NCBI GenBank assembly: GCA_028622995.1
Contig: JAJQJQ010000004.1
Location: forward strand, 868,001 to 932,000
Length of the DNA stretch: 64,000 nucleotides
From: Panagrolaimus kolymaensis
Taxonomy: Eukaryota > Nematoda > Chromadorea > Rhabditida > Panagrolaimidae
Direction of reading: 5' to 3'
Below the pieces are notes generated by a model that saw only the letters and a list, made by a program, of their open reading frames with translations, was not told where the DNA came from and searched no databases. Both the position numbers and the translations under genes were made by a program. Below, in pieces: positions 50,676 to 62,028 of this stretch (its first letter is position 1; the number at the start of each line of letters is the position of its first letter).

Positions 50676-53600
50676 ATGGCGCTGGATGGATTTTTGAAAG
50701 TAGTAAGTATGGCATTCTTTTGGGCATATTTATGTTACATTACTTATTTTACGTAATATTTTATTTTTATGATATGTGTTTATGTGAAAGCTCTTAGATA
50801 TTCTTTAAAGTCCTTTTGAAATTCTTGAATTTTTCGCTATAAACAAAAAATTCCCGCGATATCACAAGTAAAATCTAAAGCTTGATTGAGTAATAGGTAC
50901 GACGTACATGATCGGGTAAAAAAAGGGAAAAATTACTTTAAATTCCGAAAAAAAAGATGACCTTCAAATTTTTATTTTTCACAGGAAAAAGGCTGTTAAA
51001 AAAATGTCAAAGAATCAAAGCCGTCGATTTTTTTTAGTGTTGTCGCGACTTTTTTTGACTTTGTAACTGTCGCCATCTCATTTTCATGTATTTGAGGAGG
51101 GACAATGATGAACTCATTTTCTGCTCTTTTTAATGTTGTTTTTTATTTCAATCATTGAATATTGCTTATAACTGTTATTTCGACCTTTTCAAGGCGATTA
51201 GGTTTCCAAAAAAATCAGTTGAGCGTTTGATTTTGATGTTTTTTTTTTGCAATTTGCAAAAAAATAACATTGATGATCGAGAAATGACCTGGATTCAAAA
51301 TCACTCCCGAACACTTTTTAAAATTAACTTTTTTGTAGTAAATTTTAACGTTAGAATTATTTTTTTAGTCTTTTCCCAGTTTCCATGGCCCACTTTTTCT
51401 TTACCTATTTTTTTTGGGCGTTCGTCTTTTTTGTTTTGGAATACGAATATGTGCATCAAAAACAGGAAGATTGAATGAGTGCCCATTTTTTGAAATTGCA
51501 GTTACATTGCATTCGCTTTGGATTTTAGCTACATACGTAAAAGAAAAAGAAGTTTAATTAATTATTATCATGGACAATGATGCTGTAAGAATTCTTTCGT
51601 TATATCTTTCATAAAAGCTTCATAATTTTGTCGTCATTTTTTTGTTTGTTTTTTGAACAATTTATTTCAATTTTATGTCGTCAACTTTTGTTTTTAACTT
51701 TCTCGCGGTTTAATAGCATCTTTCATCTTTCTAGAAATCGTCAAGATTTAAGGAAGTACTAGACTCTAAAGTAAGAATTTGGTAATATTCACATTCCATT
51801 TTTGGTATTTCTACAGTGCTACTCTATCACTTTTTTAGTAAGACAAAATCAGTTTTTCTTTGAACAATTAAAAGCTTCTCTAAATCCTAAAATGGCAGCC
51901 ATAATAAACTCGTTTTTTAAAGAGGGCTTTTATGTGGTATTTGGACATTGGCATACAACGTAATTGTAATGTCTATTATTTTTTTTTACCATTTATTCAT
52001 TTTAACTTTTTATTTTGTTCGCTGTTAAATTTGACAACTTTTTTTCCCATCACCATTGCCAATTACTTTCTCACCATTTTGTCAACAACAAATTTAATCT
52101 TGTTATCTTTAATTCTTTTCTTTTAAAAGTATTTATTTATCCCCTACGGCTCTTTATGTTTCTTAACGTGCTTAAACTTTCGAACGTTGTTTAAATTGAG
52201 AAACAATTAAAAAGATAATGTAAAGAAATTCCTTTTAAAGAAAAAAATGGGCATCGATCGATGGATTCAACATAGTTATCCACTTCCACACGTAATAAAA
52301 ATCAGTCAAACGGGTGTTCCTTGGGGAACGATGAATTCATCATCCTCTACGAATGTTGTTGCAAGAATATCTCCAACTAATACATCGTCAAGTTATAACA
52401 CAGCTTCCACCGAACTTCAATATTCTCCAAGCAGTTACAGTACCATTCAAGATGATAAATTTCATCCTGAATATGAGGAACCTGAAAATGTTTATGAAAG
52501 GCCACCGGATGTTGTTGGAAAAAAGGTTAATTTTGGATAAAGAGGAAACTACATAAAAAAAGAAAAATTTTTGTCCCACTTTTTTAAAGGAAATTAAAAT
52601 TGTGCAATTTCCACAACTTTTTTATGGACCTAAGTAACTTTTAATGGATTCGCTTTTATAATTGCCACCTTTCAGAATCTTCTTCCTAAATCGCCTCCTC
52701 CATTACCTCCGCCCTTAAATCCTCCTTCGACCTTACAAAAACATTCAATAAAAATATCCTCATCGCCACTTTCAACTAAACCCGTAAGTTTTACATTTTC
52801 ACATAATTTATCCATGTTTATTTTGTTGCTGTAATTGCAAGAGATTTCTCTAAAAAACTAACAATTGAAAACAATTTCTTTTTGTTGTTGGTTGTTCGTC
52901 GTCAATATCGAAGTGTAAAAGATACAAACATATAGGGTCATAAATTCGGAATAATAAAAAAGTAATTATTTAATTTTTGGATTTCACAGAGGGATGAAAA
53001 GGAGAGGAGGATGCAAGGTCAAAATGACCCAATCTTTAAATTGCTAAGTAAAAAAAAGTGGAGCAATCTAAAATCCATCCTCAAAAAGCAGACATTATTT
53101 TCGGAGAATCATAAAGTCATTCTTCCATTTTTGGATTTATTTCATTTTTATTGTTCCTAAAAAATGACGGCATCACCAACTAATTATTTTGATAAATTTT
53201 ATCGTTATGAGCCTGAATCCACATCAGCAAGTAGCAGATTTCGAGAATCAACTAAAATTAAATTATTCCAGAATAAAACTCATTGTGGATGCAAAATTGG
53301 TTGTTTGGCTGCATTTTTAGTTATAATTAGTTTATTTTGTGGAATTTTTGGTATTATTGTTTTTTTAAGAAATCATCCAAAATCTCAAAATGATGATTCC
53401 ATTCTTGTGACAGATGAAGGGGCGAAAATTACTAAAGCAATTAACAGTTCATCAGCTGCTTCAAATCTTTCAAAATCTCCATTATCAAGAATATCCACGG
53501 ATGCTTTAGTTTCTGCAAATACTTTATTGACATTTTTGATAACAAAAAGAAAAATTTGTTTATTTGAAGTTAGCACTTTGCAATCAGAAAAAAGTCGGTA

Positions 53601-54786
53601 AGTGTATTTTTCTTTTTGTATGTCAAAATGACTCTTTCCATGTTGGACAAATTAACGATCGTCCACTCAAACCTTTTGACTCCAAAATCATTCATAAAAA
53701 AATTTCTTTTTATAGTGCCGATTACCTTGAAGAACACATTGATCAAGCTCGGTTACTTTTCTTTAATAATTTATCCCATTCTGGTGTTCCAGTTCATCCA
53801 CTTCAATTTCAAAGATATATTCGAAATATGGGTGTGGATCATGATTGTCATATCATCGTTTATGATAAAGGTGAACAAATTTGGAGCAGTTACGCATTTT
53901 GGATTTTCAAGGTCAGTCATTTTTTAAAAGAAAGTTTTTTTACGAAACAAAAAATCCTTTATGACCTTTGACTGTTGAGTTAATTACTCAATAATGTTTT
54001 TAGTTGTTTGGACATGAAAGAGTGAGCCTTTTGAATGGAGGTTTCCTTGAATGGAAGCGACTTCAACTATCTCAAGCTGGGCCATATCCAACTGCATTAG
54101 GATCTGGACCATTCTTAGATTATGTGGGAGATTTTCAAGCTCGATGGACATCTGATTATATTTCAGCTTTTGATGATGTTTTAGCAAATTTTGATCATAA
54201 AACTTATGATCTTGTTGATGCACAATCACCAGAGGTAAGTACTCCGCTTAATTATTCTTTATTTTAACTTAAAGGAAATTTTACCATACAAAATTTGACA
54301 AAGAAATTTTTTTTAATAATAACATTGATGTCAATCAACTTCATCACTTTAAATTGCCCATTTTAAAATCCATATTATTTTTAGGAATTTTCTGGCGAGG
54401 TTGATGGCGCCATTTATGGTCATATTCAAGGCGCCATAAATATTCCACCTGAAGAAGTCTTTGATGCTGTAAATACCACCTGGCTTGATGATTCACAAAC
54501 AGCGCAGATTTTTATTTCCAATGGTTTGCAAGAAACTCGACCAATAATTGTTTATTGTGGTACCTCATTGCATGCTTCAATGGTTTGGTTTGCCCTTCAT
54601 CGACTTAAATATAATGCAACAATATATTTTGGAAGTTGGCCTGAATGGGTTATTCGAGCACCAGATAATCTTAAAGTTGTCTCAAATCAAAATGAAAACT
54701 TACCTTCGTCAAAAGAAAATTTGCGAACCAAAGCTTCCAAATCCAAGGATGATAATATGACAGTAATCACGACCAAGCGGATGTGA
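50676..54786 (+). CDS. Membrane-anchored two-domain rhodanese (sulfurtransferase)
   Basis: Core exons 53272-53597, 53716-53911, 54004-54234 and 54385-54786 encode a transmembrane span (CLAAFLVIISLFCGIFGIIV) and two rhodanese domains. The first domain has VYDKGEQIWSSYAFWIF and LLNGGFLEWKR. The second has VDAQSPEEF, YGHIQGAINIP, the catalytic loop VYCGTSLHASM and FGSWPEWV. This is the 3-mercaptopyruvate/thiosulfate sulfurtransferase fold, moving sulfane sulfur via the active Cys. The loop CGTSLHAS departs from the usual CGxGVTA-like form. The anchor is type II, placing the enzyme outside or in the lumen, which is unusual. Several phase-0 first exons could feed the acceptor at 53272: 50676-50702 (MALDGFLKV); 51571-51585 plus 51735-51770; 52247-52525 plus 52676-52783; or a start at 53164 read straight through. 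The 53164 form is 420 residues and the 52247 form 513. The core is secure; the N-termini are inferred. Confidence 0.85.
51571..51770 (+). promoter_or_regulatory. Candidate alternative first exons of rhodanese gene
   Basis: Exon 51571-51585 (MDNDA, donor GCT|GTAAGA) and exon 51735-51770 (acceptor TTTCTAG, KSSRFKEVLDSK, donor AAA|GTAAGA) are both phase 0 and can join the core at 53272 or 52676. A TTTTAG leader-type acceptor lies about 40 nt before the ATG. The motif SSRFKE echoes SSRFRE in the start at 53164. Confidence 0.55.
52247..52783 (+). CDS. Pro-rich alternative N-terminal exons of rhodanese gene
   Basis: Exons 52247-52525 and 52676-52783 encode 129 residues: MGIDRWIQHSYPLP, a Ser/Thr-rich stretch, YEEPENVYERPPDVV and the Pro-rich NLLPKSPPPLPPPLNPP. 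Both are phase 0. With the acceptor at 53272 they place a long cytosolic arm with SH3-ligand-like and tyrosine motifs before the membrane span. Alternatively they splice to 52990-53160 and end at TAA 53158-53160, giving a soluble 185-residue protein. Which form is made cannot be told from sequence. Confidence 0.6.
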
Positions 54787-55514
54787 AAGAGAGGAATGAG
54801 AAAAAAAGAAAAAAAGAAGTGATAAGTGATGGCAATCATTAAGGGTATTAAAAAAGAAGCCAGGAAATGCAATGAAAAGAAGTGTAAATTATTTAACGCC
54901 TTATATTTTTGTTAAACGTAAAATTGATTGAAAATAATTTGAGTTTTGTTTTTTTTATACAAATTTTTTTTGTGACAATGAAATGACATTAGGAGAAGTG
55001 TCTTTGTATTCTTATTTCACTTTTTTTGCTTGCTTTCCTGCGCTTCAAAATCAAAAAATATTCCATTTGCATTTAACCTATGTTATTTTGTGCAATTTTC
55101 TTTGTAAAATACATTTTATAATACTTTAAATAAAAATATATGAACTTGTGTATCATGCTTTGGCTTAACAAATAGTTGAAATCAGCCTTTTAACAAAAAA
55201 AGTAACATGATTAAAAAGACAAGAAAATGAAACATTCATCGGGTTGGCGAGTTTTTCAAATAAGAGAGCAAAAAAGTAATACCACTACAGCCACTGTTCA
55301 TCACATCAAAGGTAGAAATATTGGAATTTGTTCAATTTGTTACATCCAAGAAAGTTCAATAAACAAAAATTTATTAGCTCCAAACATTGAAACCATTACA
55401 ATACATATAAAAAACCCTTAAAGATTTGCAAGGAAATGTCAATAATTAATGACTTAGAGGCAACACAGATAATAACAGGGTAAAACGATACAATAAACAA
55501 AAAACAATGGAACA
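54787..55514. other. Convergent intergenic region
   Basis: Contains the 3' UTRs of the rhodanese gene (AATAAA at 55129-55134) and of SBDS. No other gene is seen. Confidence 0.45.
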
Positions 55515-56488
55515 TTATGAAATTTCGATTTCACCTTCATTGACGACTTTCAAACTCAAAAGTTCAATTGCGCCATGATTCTTAGTTTCTTGTCGAACAA
55601 GTTCTTCAACAGCACGATACTTTCCAGGTTCAATAAGACCAACGATATCATAAGCACCTTCTTCCCAGTTTTCAACTTCAACAGATTCAAATAGGCCTTT
55701 GACACGAGTATGAAGAGCTTTGGCTTCTTTTGCAGGAATAGCAACACGAATTCTCATCTTTGCACGTTCAATTTTCATTGATTCCTGAAGTTTAGGAATA
55801 GCATCAAGAGCCTAAAAATGCATAAAATATTAGAGAATCGTAATAAAATGGTACCATACATGTTGTTTAACAGATCGATTAGCTTTCATACTGAAATGAC
55901 TATCTTTCAAAGCCTTTTCAATAACACCAGATGAATATGGACGCTTCGTGTCAGGGTTAACACACATATCTTAAAAAATAAATATTAGTAGAAGAAATAT
56001 AAATCAATAAAAGTTATATACCGCCGATCATATTTGCAACTTCTTTGAAACCAGATTCAAGATTAACAGCTCGTTCTTTATCAGATACTTGTAAATCACC
56101 TTTTTCAAGAATCTAAAACAATGAATGCATTGATGAATATTCTCAGAATTAATGTAAGAAAACATACCAATTTACAGATTTCAAGCTGATCGTCAGTTCC
56201 AAAAGCAGCTGTAAGATCATCACGTTTTGCAACTTGTCCTTTTGAAACATTTGTAAAGACGGTGTCGCTTTGTAAAACTTCATCAATGTTCTTTTCACTA
56301 AAAAAGTAAATCCATAAATAAAGACTTTGATAAACAAAAAAAGACAAAACTTACGTCTTATTTCTCCAATTTACGACTTTGTTCTTGTAGCAAGCAATTT
56401 CAAAGCGTTTACCATTCTTCTTCATACGAACAACGGCAACATTGGTCAATAATTTCTGATTTGTAGGAGTTTTAATTTGTCCCGGCAT
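55515..56488 (-). CDS. sbds-1: SBDS ribosome maturation factor
   Basis: Five minus-strand exons (56488-56355, 56297-56168, 56112-56022, 55969-55860, 55811-55515) give 253 residues, matching the usual length of about 250. It begins [20 protein letters not shown]. The first domain (FYSH, about 1-90) carries [19 protein letters not shown]. The middle helical domain contains [20 protein letters not shown] and [20 protein letters not shown]. The C-terminal ferredoxin-like domain contains [20 protein letters not shown]. With the GTPase EFL1 it releases eIF6/Tif6 from nascent 60S subunits, so it acts in late cytoplasmic ribosome assembly. No defect is seen. It is the last of three same-strand genes (296 bp after the Pro-rich gene). 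Confidence 0.96.
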
Positions 56489-56783
56489 TGTTGTTTGATA
56501 TTTTTCAAATTCAAAGTTCAAGAACTAATAATAAAAGTAAAATCAGCAGATTTTTGTTTTTTTGTTTGTTGCTAGAATCAATGAAGAAAGAAAGAGTGAG
56601 AGAAGTAAGTTGGCCATGTGTCCATTATTGTGTATTATATTTGCAGGGAGTTTCATGATTGCGCAAAATAAAGAAGGCTTTACTGTATGTAAGACATTGG
56701 AGAATTTTGATCATAAACTACAAATTTATTTTACGGTTCGATTCATAAATTGATAAATAACAAAACATTATCATTTCAAAGGT

Positions 56784-57839
56784 TTACAATTTATGTTTTT
56801 GTTGTTTATTATCAGCAAATGGTCCAAATCCAGGAGGAAAGAAGCTACGAAAACTTGGTGGAAGTCCATTGGGTTTCTTTTTGTTTGATACTGCTGCAAT
56901 AGGTCCAGCTGGAGTGGAATTGTTCTCATTTTCTTCTGGGAAAGGTCCTTGAAGAGGGCTATAAATAGATGGTGATGGCTGAGTAGTGGCTTCAGGAAAT
57001 GCTAGCTTTTTAGGAAGTGTGTGAGGAGTAAAAGGTGCGGGAGAAGGATAAGGTGGAGGTGTTGGAATTGATGGAAATTCTGGAGGCTTTACAGCAAAAA
57101 GTCGACCAGGTCGCGATTTATTTTTATCTATTTGTACTTCCGACCCATATTCGGGACTTGAATTGTTTGAATGTGGTGGCTTTGAATAAGGTCTTGTAGA
57201 TGCTGGAGTTGTGACTTCAAACCTTGGTTGATTCTTTGAATATGGCGGAATTGAACCGAAGAATGGTCGTCGATCTTTGGATTCGCTCCTTTCAAAATAT
57301 TCTGGTGGTGGAATTCTTTGCCCTCGATATTGTGGTGGTAAAAATGGTGGATGCGACTGTTCTTGACTTTCTTCTGTTTCTCCATTTGGCCCTCGAAAAG
57401 GTTCAGGATATTCTCTTCTTGGAGGCTTTTCAAATGACATTCTTGGAAAATTACTAGGAAAATATGGTGGTTGACGGAATGGAAAGCCTTGATTGCTTCT
57501 ACCTGATTCATCAATAGGGCCTTCATGAGGTAATGGACGACCTTGCATTTTGTAAATTGAAGCCGGCATTGCCTCTGGCAATTCACGACCATAAACAGGT
57601 TTGGGAAGAGTTTCTTCAGTTAAAAATGGAGTATATCGACTGAAAGTTGGAGCATAACGAGGTATTGGACGCTCTGAAATTTTCTAATTATGTTTGTTAC
57701 TGTAACTTTGAAAAGCGTAATACAAACCTTTACCTTGAGGAAAGAAAGGTGGTGGTCTTCCACCATTCCATCCTTCTTCAGCCACAATTTTATTTATAAT
57801 AAAAATCGAAGATATCAATACAAAATTTATTGGCTTCAT
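56784..57839 (-). CDS. Secreted proline-rich protein
   Basis: Two minus-strand exons (57839-57728 and 57673-56784) give 333 residues. A signal peptide covers about 1-20 (INFVLISSIFIINKIVA). The mature chain is Pro-, Phe- and Tyr-rich with many PPYF, PPEY, PPYP and FPPG motifs and few cysteines. It ends in the basic NKKKPNGLPPSFRSFFPPGF and KQQKHKL. It lacks Gly-X-Y collagen repeats. An extracellular, cuticle- or matrix-like structural role is inferred from composition only. It lies between p62 and SBDS on the same strand, 391 bp after p62. Confidence 0.82.
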
Positions 57840-58229
57840 TTAGTAAAACTAACACTTTCTAATATTTTTGAATGCTCTTTTAATAAAAATCAAGTCGTTT
57901 CAATGCCACTAAAAAATGGCATCAGACAAGTTTTTAGCCCAATATTGCGCATTCACTCAGAAAATTCTAGTTTTCTTTGTCATCTATGAAACTTGATTTC
58001 ATTTTCTTCATCATTGAGCTTCAGTCAAGCAATGTCAAAAGCTTGTTTTTAAAGCTTTATTGTAACGGTTTTTTCTGTTGCACTTTTTTGATTTTTCACC
58101 AACTGACTGTTTTGATCTATAATAAACACCCATAAAAGTAAGTTAAAAAAGATGTAAAAATGCTAAAGCTTCGAAAATTTTATTAAACAAAAATAATATT
58201 TATACAAATGAAATACAAAAATTACATTT

Positions 58230-60390
58230 TTACACCGGTATTTTATCTTTCATTTGAACGCATTTATGCAAAACATTCTTCGCAGCTTCAACAAGATAAT
58301 TAACAAGATTTTCTCCATTTGGTCCAAGTTCTCTATTGCAATCATCTTTGAGTTCAGCAATGGAAGTTTTTTGAAATGATGCTAAAGCAGATGCAACACA
58401 TATAGCCTAAAATTTAATCATTATAAATCCTTAAAATTGAAATAAATAATTTACCTGTTTCATTGCTGTTGGAGTTTTCAATGCTATCAATTTATGAAGT
58501 TGTTGGGATAATTCAAACACCACCGTGTGAGCAGTGAACAATTTTTGAATTAACGAGCCAGAAAGTGGTGGAAATGCTTTCTCCTCTTGTGGCAGCGTAT
58601 ACTCGTGTTGAACATTTTTTGCAATGTTGATATCCTAAAATTTAATATCGTAAGATGAAAAATAATATAATCTTCTTACCTCCATACATATTTCATCGTT
58701 ATCTTCTCCTTCTACAGTTTCCATTATTCCATTAATAACTTCATCGCAAATATCTTCTAAAACATGAAGAGGTATTTTAAGTTGTTTGAAACGTGCAGGA
58801 ACATCACGGCCTAATCGAGCAGGTTGGTATGCCATTTCAGAATCAGATTCAACACCTTCTTGGTCAACTAACATAAGTTCTTGATCAGAATATTCCAAAT
58901 CTTCAGGTAATACAGTTTCTTTAATCTTTTCATTTGTGGCGAGTGCTTCAGCGATACCAGGTTTTTTAACATAAAATTCATAAGCTCGAACCGGATCTTC
59001 TTCAAGGACAATATCATCATGATCACCTTCGAGCTCATTATGAGCATGAACTTGAGCATCCACTTCATTTTTTAATCCATTTTCTGGCGCTGAAGTTGAT
59101 GGATGTTCAGCAGCCAAACCATTCTTTGTTGGATCCAAAGCTGCCTCAAGAATACGGTCAGAAAAATCATTGAGTCGTCGAATAAGTTTCTTCTTGTCGG
59201 ATAAAACAGGATTGAAAAGTTCAGGCTAAAACACTCAGAATCAATGGGATTAAAACGTGGTAAAGACAAACTCGATCAGAGTAAAGTCCATCATCATCAT
59301 TAATACTCAACAAATCTTTATCTTTTCTTACAGCTCCAGTTTTCTTTCTTGCAGCAGCATCAATATGAGCTTCATCTTCTTCCAAGCAATCAGTAAATGG
59401 ATCATTCTTTTTAAATTCTGGTACACGATCGCGGTTAAAATAATGAGATTCAAAAAATTTTGACCAAAACGCTTCTTCTGACATTTGAGCTGGCACATAT
59501 TCAATGAATTTTCTTTCAACTAAAAATGATGGTTTACATAAACGTTTTGATAACTTTAACTTTTGAAAACTTACTTGCTGGATATGTTTTATAAATTTGT
59601 CGAATAATATCAGGAGTTAAATTCATTTTTATTCCTGTTGCACACATGTCACCAGCAACTTCAAACATAAAACCATTAGAAACACCAGGTTGTTCAAAAA
59701 AGCTTTCATGAGGCTAAAAAAAATAATGTTAAAGATGAATTCAACCTTCAAACAAATATTACTTTGTAATACAATCTCCAAAACTCTTCAGGTGGCATCA
59801 TATGGTTCATAACTAAATTTTGATACAGCATTTTCATAACCCATGATTTTTTCAATAATTGCTTTTTGGCATCATTTTCTGTTAAAGCTGATTTTGAAAT
59901 ATTCCTTTCTTGCTAAAAATAATAAAATATAATTACAAAAGGATCTCAAAAAGTTTATAACATACCGTGTTAACAAGTTTACGATGACGAACAAGAAGCG
60001 CTTGAAGTTGATCACGAGCTTTTTTCTGTTCGACCAAAAGTTGCTCTTTATTCTTTGATGGATCAGCAAAATGAAAAGTAACATTTTCACCAACATTCAA
60101 ACAAGTTTGTAATTGGATTTTGGATTTTTCTGGTGATGAAACACGGAGCACTGGAAATTTTTTTTATTTTAAAATAATTCATAGCATAAAAAAAACTTAC
60201 TATCAACTGTTTCATAAGGAACAGTAATCACAACTCCATTAGCGGTATCATCAACAACCCATTCAAATCGATCTTGAAACATTTTCAAAGTTCCCATTGA
60301 ATTTCCATGCTGCCGACATTTAATATATTTGCTTTCAGAAACATATGCTGTTCCAGTAATAGCAATAATTTCTTCTGGAGTTAAAAGCAT
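58230..60390 (-). CDS. gtf-2H1: TFIIH subunit p62 (GTF2H1/Tfb1)
   Basis: Eight minus-strand exons (60390-60201, 60150-59966, 59912-59763, 59713-59575, 59519-59272, 59225-58680, 58634-58455, 58406-58230) give 604 residues, slightly longer than vertebrate p62. The N-terminal PH-like domain covers about 1-100 (YIKCRQHGNSMGTLKMFQDR, FEWVVDDTANGVVITVPYE). Two BSD domains follow: SWVMKMLYQNLVMNHMMPPE then EFWRLYYK, and MSEEAFWSKFFESHYFNRDR. An acidic linker (about 320-420) and a helical C-terminus complete it. It is a core TFIIH subunit for RNA polymerase II initiation and nucleotide-excision repair, in the nucleus; the PH domain binds acidic activators and XPC. It is the first of a three-gene same-strand run. 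Confidence 0.95.
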
Positions 60391-60957
60391 TTTGTGTGAT
60401 AATTGTTTTGAAGAAAATAATTTATAAAAAATTATCTATGATATTTCACCGACAAAGAAATTGAAAGAACAGAAAAAAATTGAAATCTAAAAAAGTTTCA
60501 TTTAGTTTCCAACGCGCTTTGCCAACTTTCATAAATCATGAATTTTTAAAAAAATTTTAGGGACCCATATCGTATCTGTTGTTAAATAAATAAATTACAA
60601 GAACCACAAAACCTGCTTTTTTCATAATATTAAATTTTACAAAATATAATTATTTTTATCCTCTTTATTTGCTTTTCCATTTTAAAAACATTGGAAGCAA
60701 GCTCATTAATTTTAAAAGTCAAAATCAAATGTTGTGGATATCTTTTTACGATGCTTGAATCTTTGATCCCGCGATGTTAGCTCAACTTCCTGTTTATTTT
60801 TATTTATTTTTTTAAGTCTTGTTTCTTTACTTTGGTATGTTAAGCGAATAAAAAATAGTCAGGATTAATATTTGTCGAGGTCGGAGCTGTCATTGACCAT
60901 AGTTTGACACTTAGCAGACATGATTCTCCACCTTTACACAATTTGATTTTTTTTGAC
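60391..60957. other. Divergent intergenic region
   Basis: AT-rich spacer between divergent p62 and the Cys-rich gene. No coding signal. Confidence 0.45.
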
Positions 60958-60964
60958 TATAAAA
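60958..60964 (+). promoter_or_regulatory. TATA box of Cys-rich gene
   Basis: TATAAAA lies 88-94 bp before the ATG at 61052, in a good position for a highly expressed small secretory gene. Core-promoter function is inferred. Confidence 0.5.
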
Positions 60965-61051
60965 GCAACTTTCAAAATTCTTATCTTCATTCCGCTTTGT
61001 CGGCAACCGCATTGCAAATTCTTGGTTGTCGTCAGCTTCTAAAAAAAAGTC

Positions 61052-62028
61052 ATGACTCGTTTCGTTGTTTTTGGAAGTATTCTTGTTGCTGCTGCATGCT
61101 TTAGCATTGCATTTGCTGGTCCCATCGGTCAACGAAATGATAAATTTACTACTGCAGAAACTTTGAGCCCAAGTAGTGCACTCGAAATCACCACCACTGC
61201 CGTCGGAGTTGTAGATACTTTGAATACAGGTGATGAAACAGCTGTAGCAACCGTTGATGAAACCGGCCTTGAAGCTGCTGGAAATGAAACCCATATTCGA
61301 CAAAAACGTTCATGTGGTTGTTGCTGCTGCAGGTAAGAAATTAAAAGAAAAATGAAAAAGACTTTAACTCTTTTTTTTTCAGGCCATGCTGTTGCTGTTG
61401 TAAACCGTAAGCTTTCCCCCCTCATAAGCGACGAATATTTTTTTGTAAAATGGGAAACTAAAATTAGACAAATTTATTTACTTTCACTTTTTAAATTCCC
61501 GTTTTTTTAGATGCTGCTGTTGTTGCAGATGTTGTTGCTGCCGGTAATAAATTCCTTTTAAAATATCCTCAAATTTTACCCTTTCCTTTTAGTTGTTGCT
61601 GTTGCTGCTGTCGTCCATGCTGCTGTTGTTGCTGCAAACCATGTTGTTGTTGTTGTTGCAAACCATGTTGCTGCTGTTGCAGACCGTAAACTTCCCACCT
61701 TTCTTTTTCTTTCCATAATCATTGCCATTTTTTAAGTTGCTGTGGATGTTGCGGATGTGGAGGTGGGCGTAAACGTCGTTCCATCCAACTTTTAAGCCAC
61801 AAACTTATGGACAAACAAGCCGCTATCATTCGTGCTGAAGCTGAATCCTCTGCTGAAATCACCACTACCGCTGCCCCAGTTACTCCTGAAGCCACCACAG
61901 CTGCCATTTTCACTAACGCTAACATCGATGCTTTCGGTCGCCGATACAGTGATCTCGCGTTTGCAGACTTCCGCCGATCATCCTCCAAAGAATCTTTCAA
62001 CAACGATTTCTACAATCGTCAAATTTAA
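61052..62028 (+). CDS. Secretory precursor with poly-cysteine array
   Basis: Five exons (61052-61332, 61383-61406, 61511-61543, 61593-61685, 61737-62028) give 240 residues. A signal peptide covers about 1-22 (FVVFGSILVAAACFSIAFAG). A 68-residue Ser/Thr/Glu pro-region ends in the furin-type site RQKR. The next 68 or so residues hold about 47 cysteines in runs of 4-6 split by RP, KP or R (SCGCCCCRP, CCCCCCKP), ending CCGCCGCGGG. A second furin-type site RKRR follows. The C-terminal region is Ala/Thr/Glu-rich with FGRR and DFRR dibasic sites. All four introns are phase 2 and the three inner exons are multiples of three. Metal binding, matrix cross-linking or a defence peptide are possible roles; none is shown. 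Nothing suggests a frameshift or a chance repeat. Confidence 0.85.

Noticed and set aside
61593..61690. TGT/TGC tandem repeat as a simple microsatellite
   Set aside because: It is bounded by canonical splice sites in consistent phase 2 and framed by a signal peptide and two protease sites, so it is coding.
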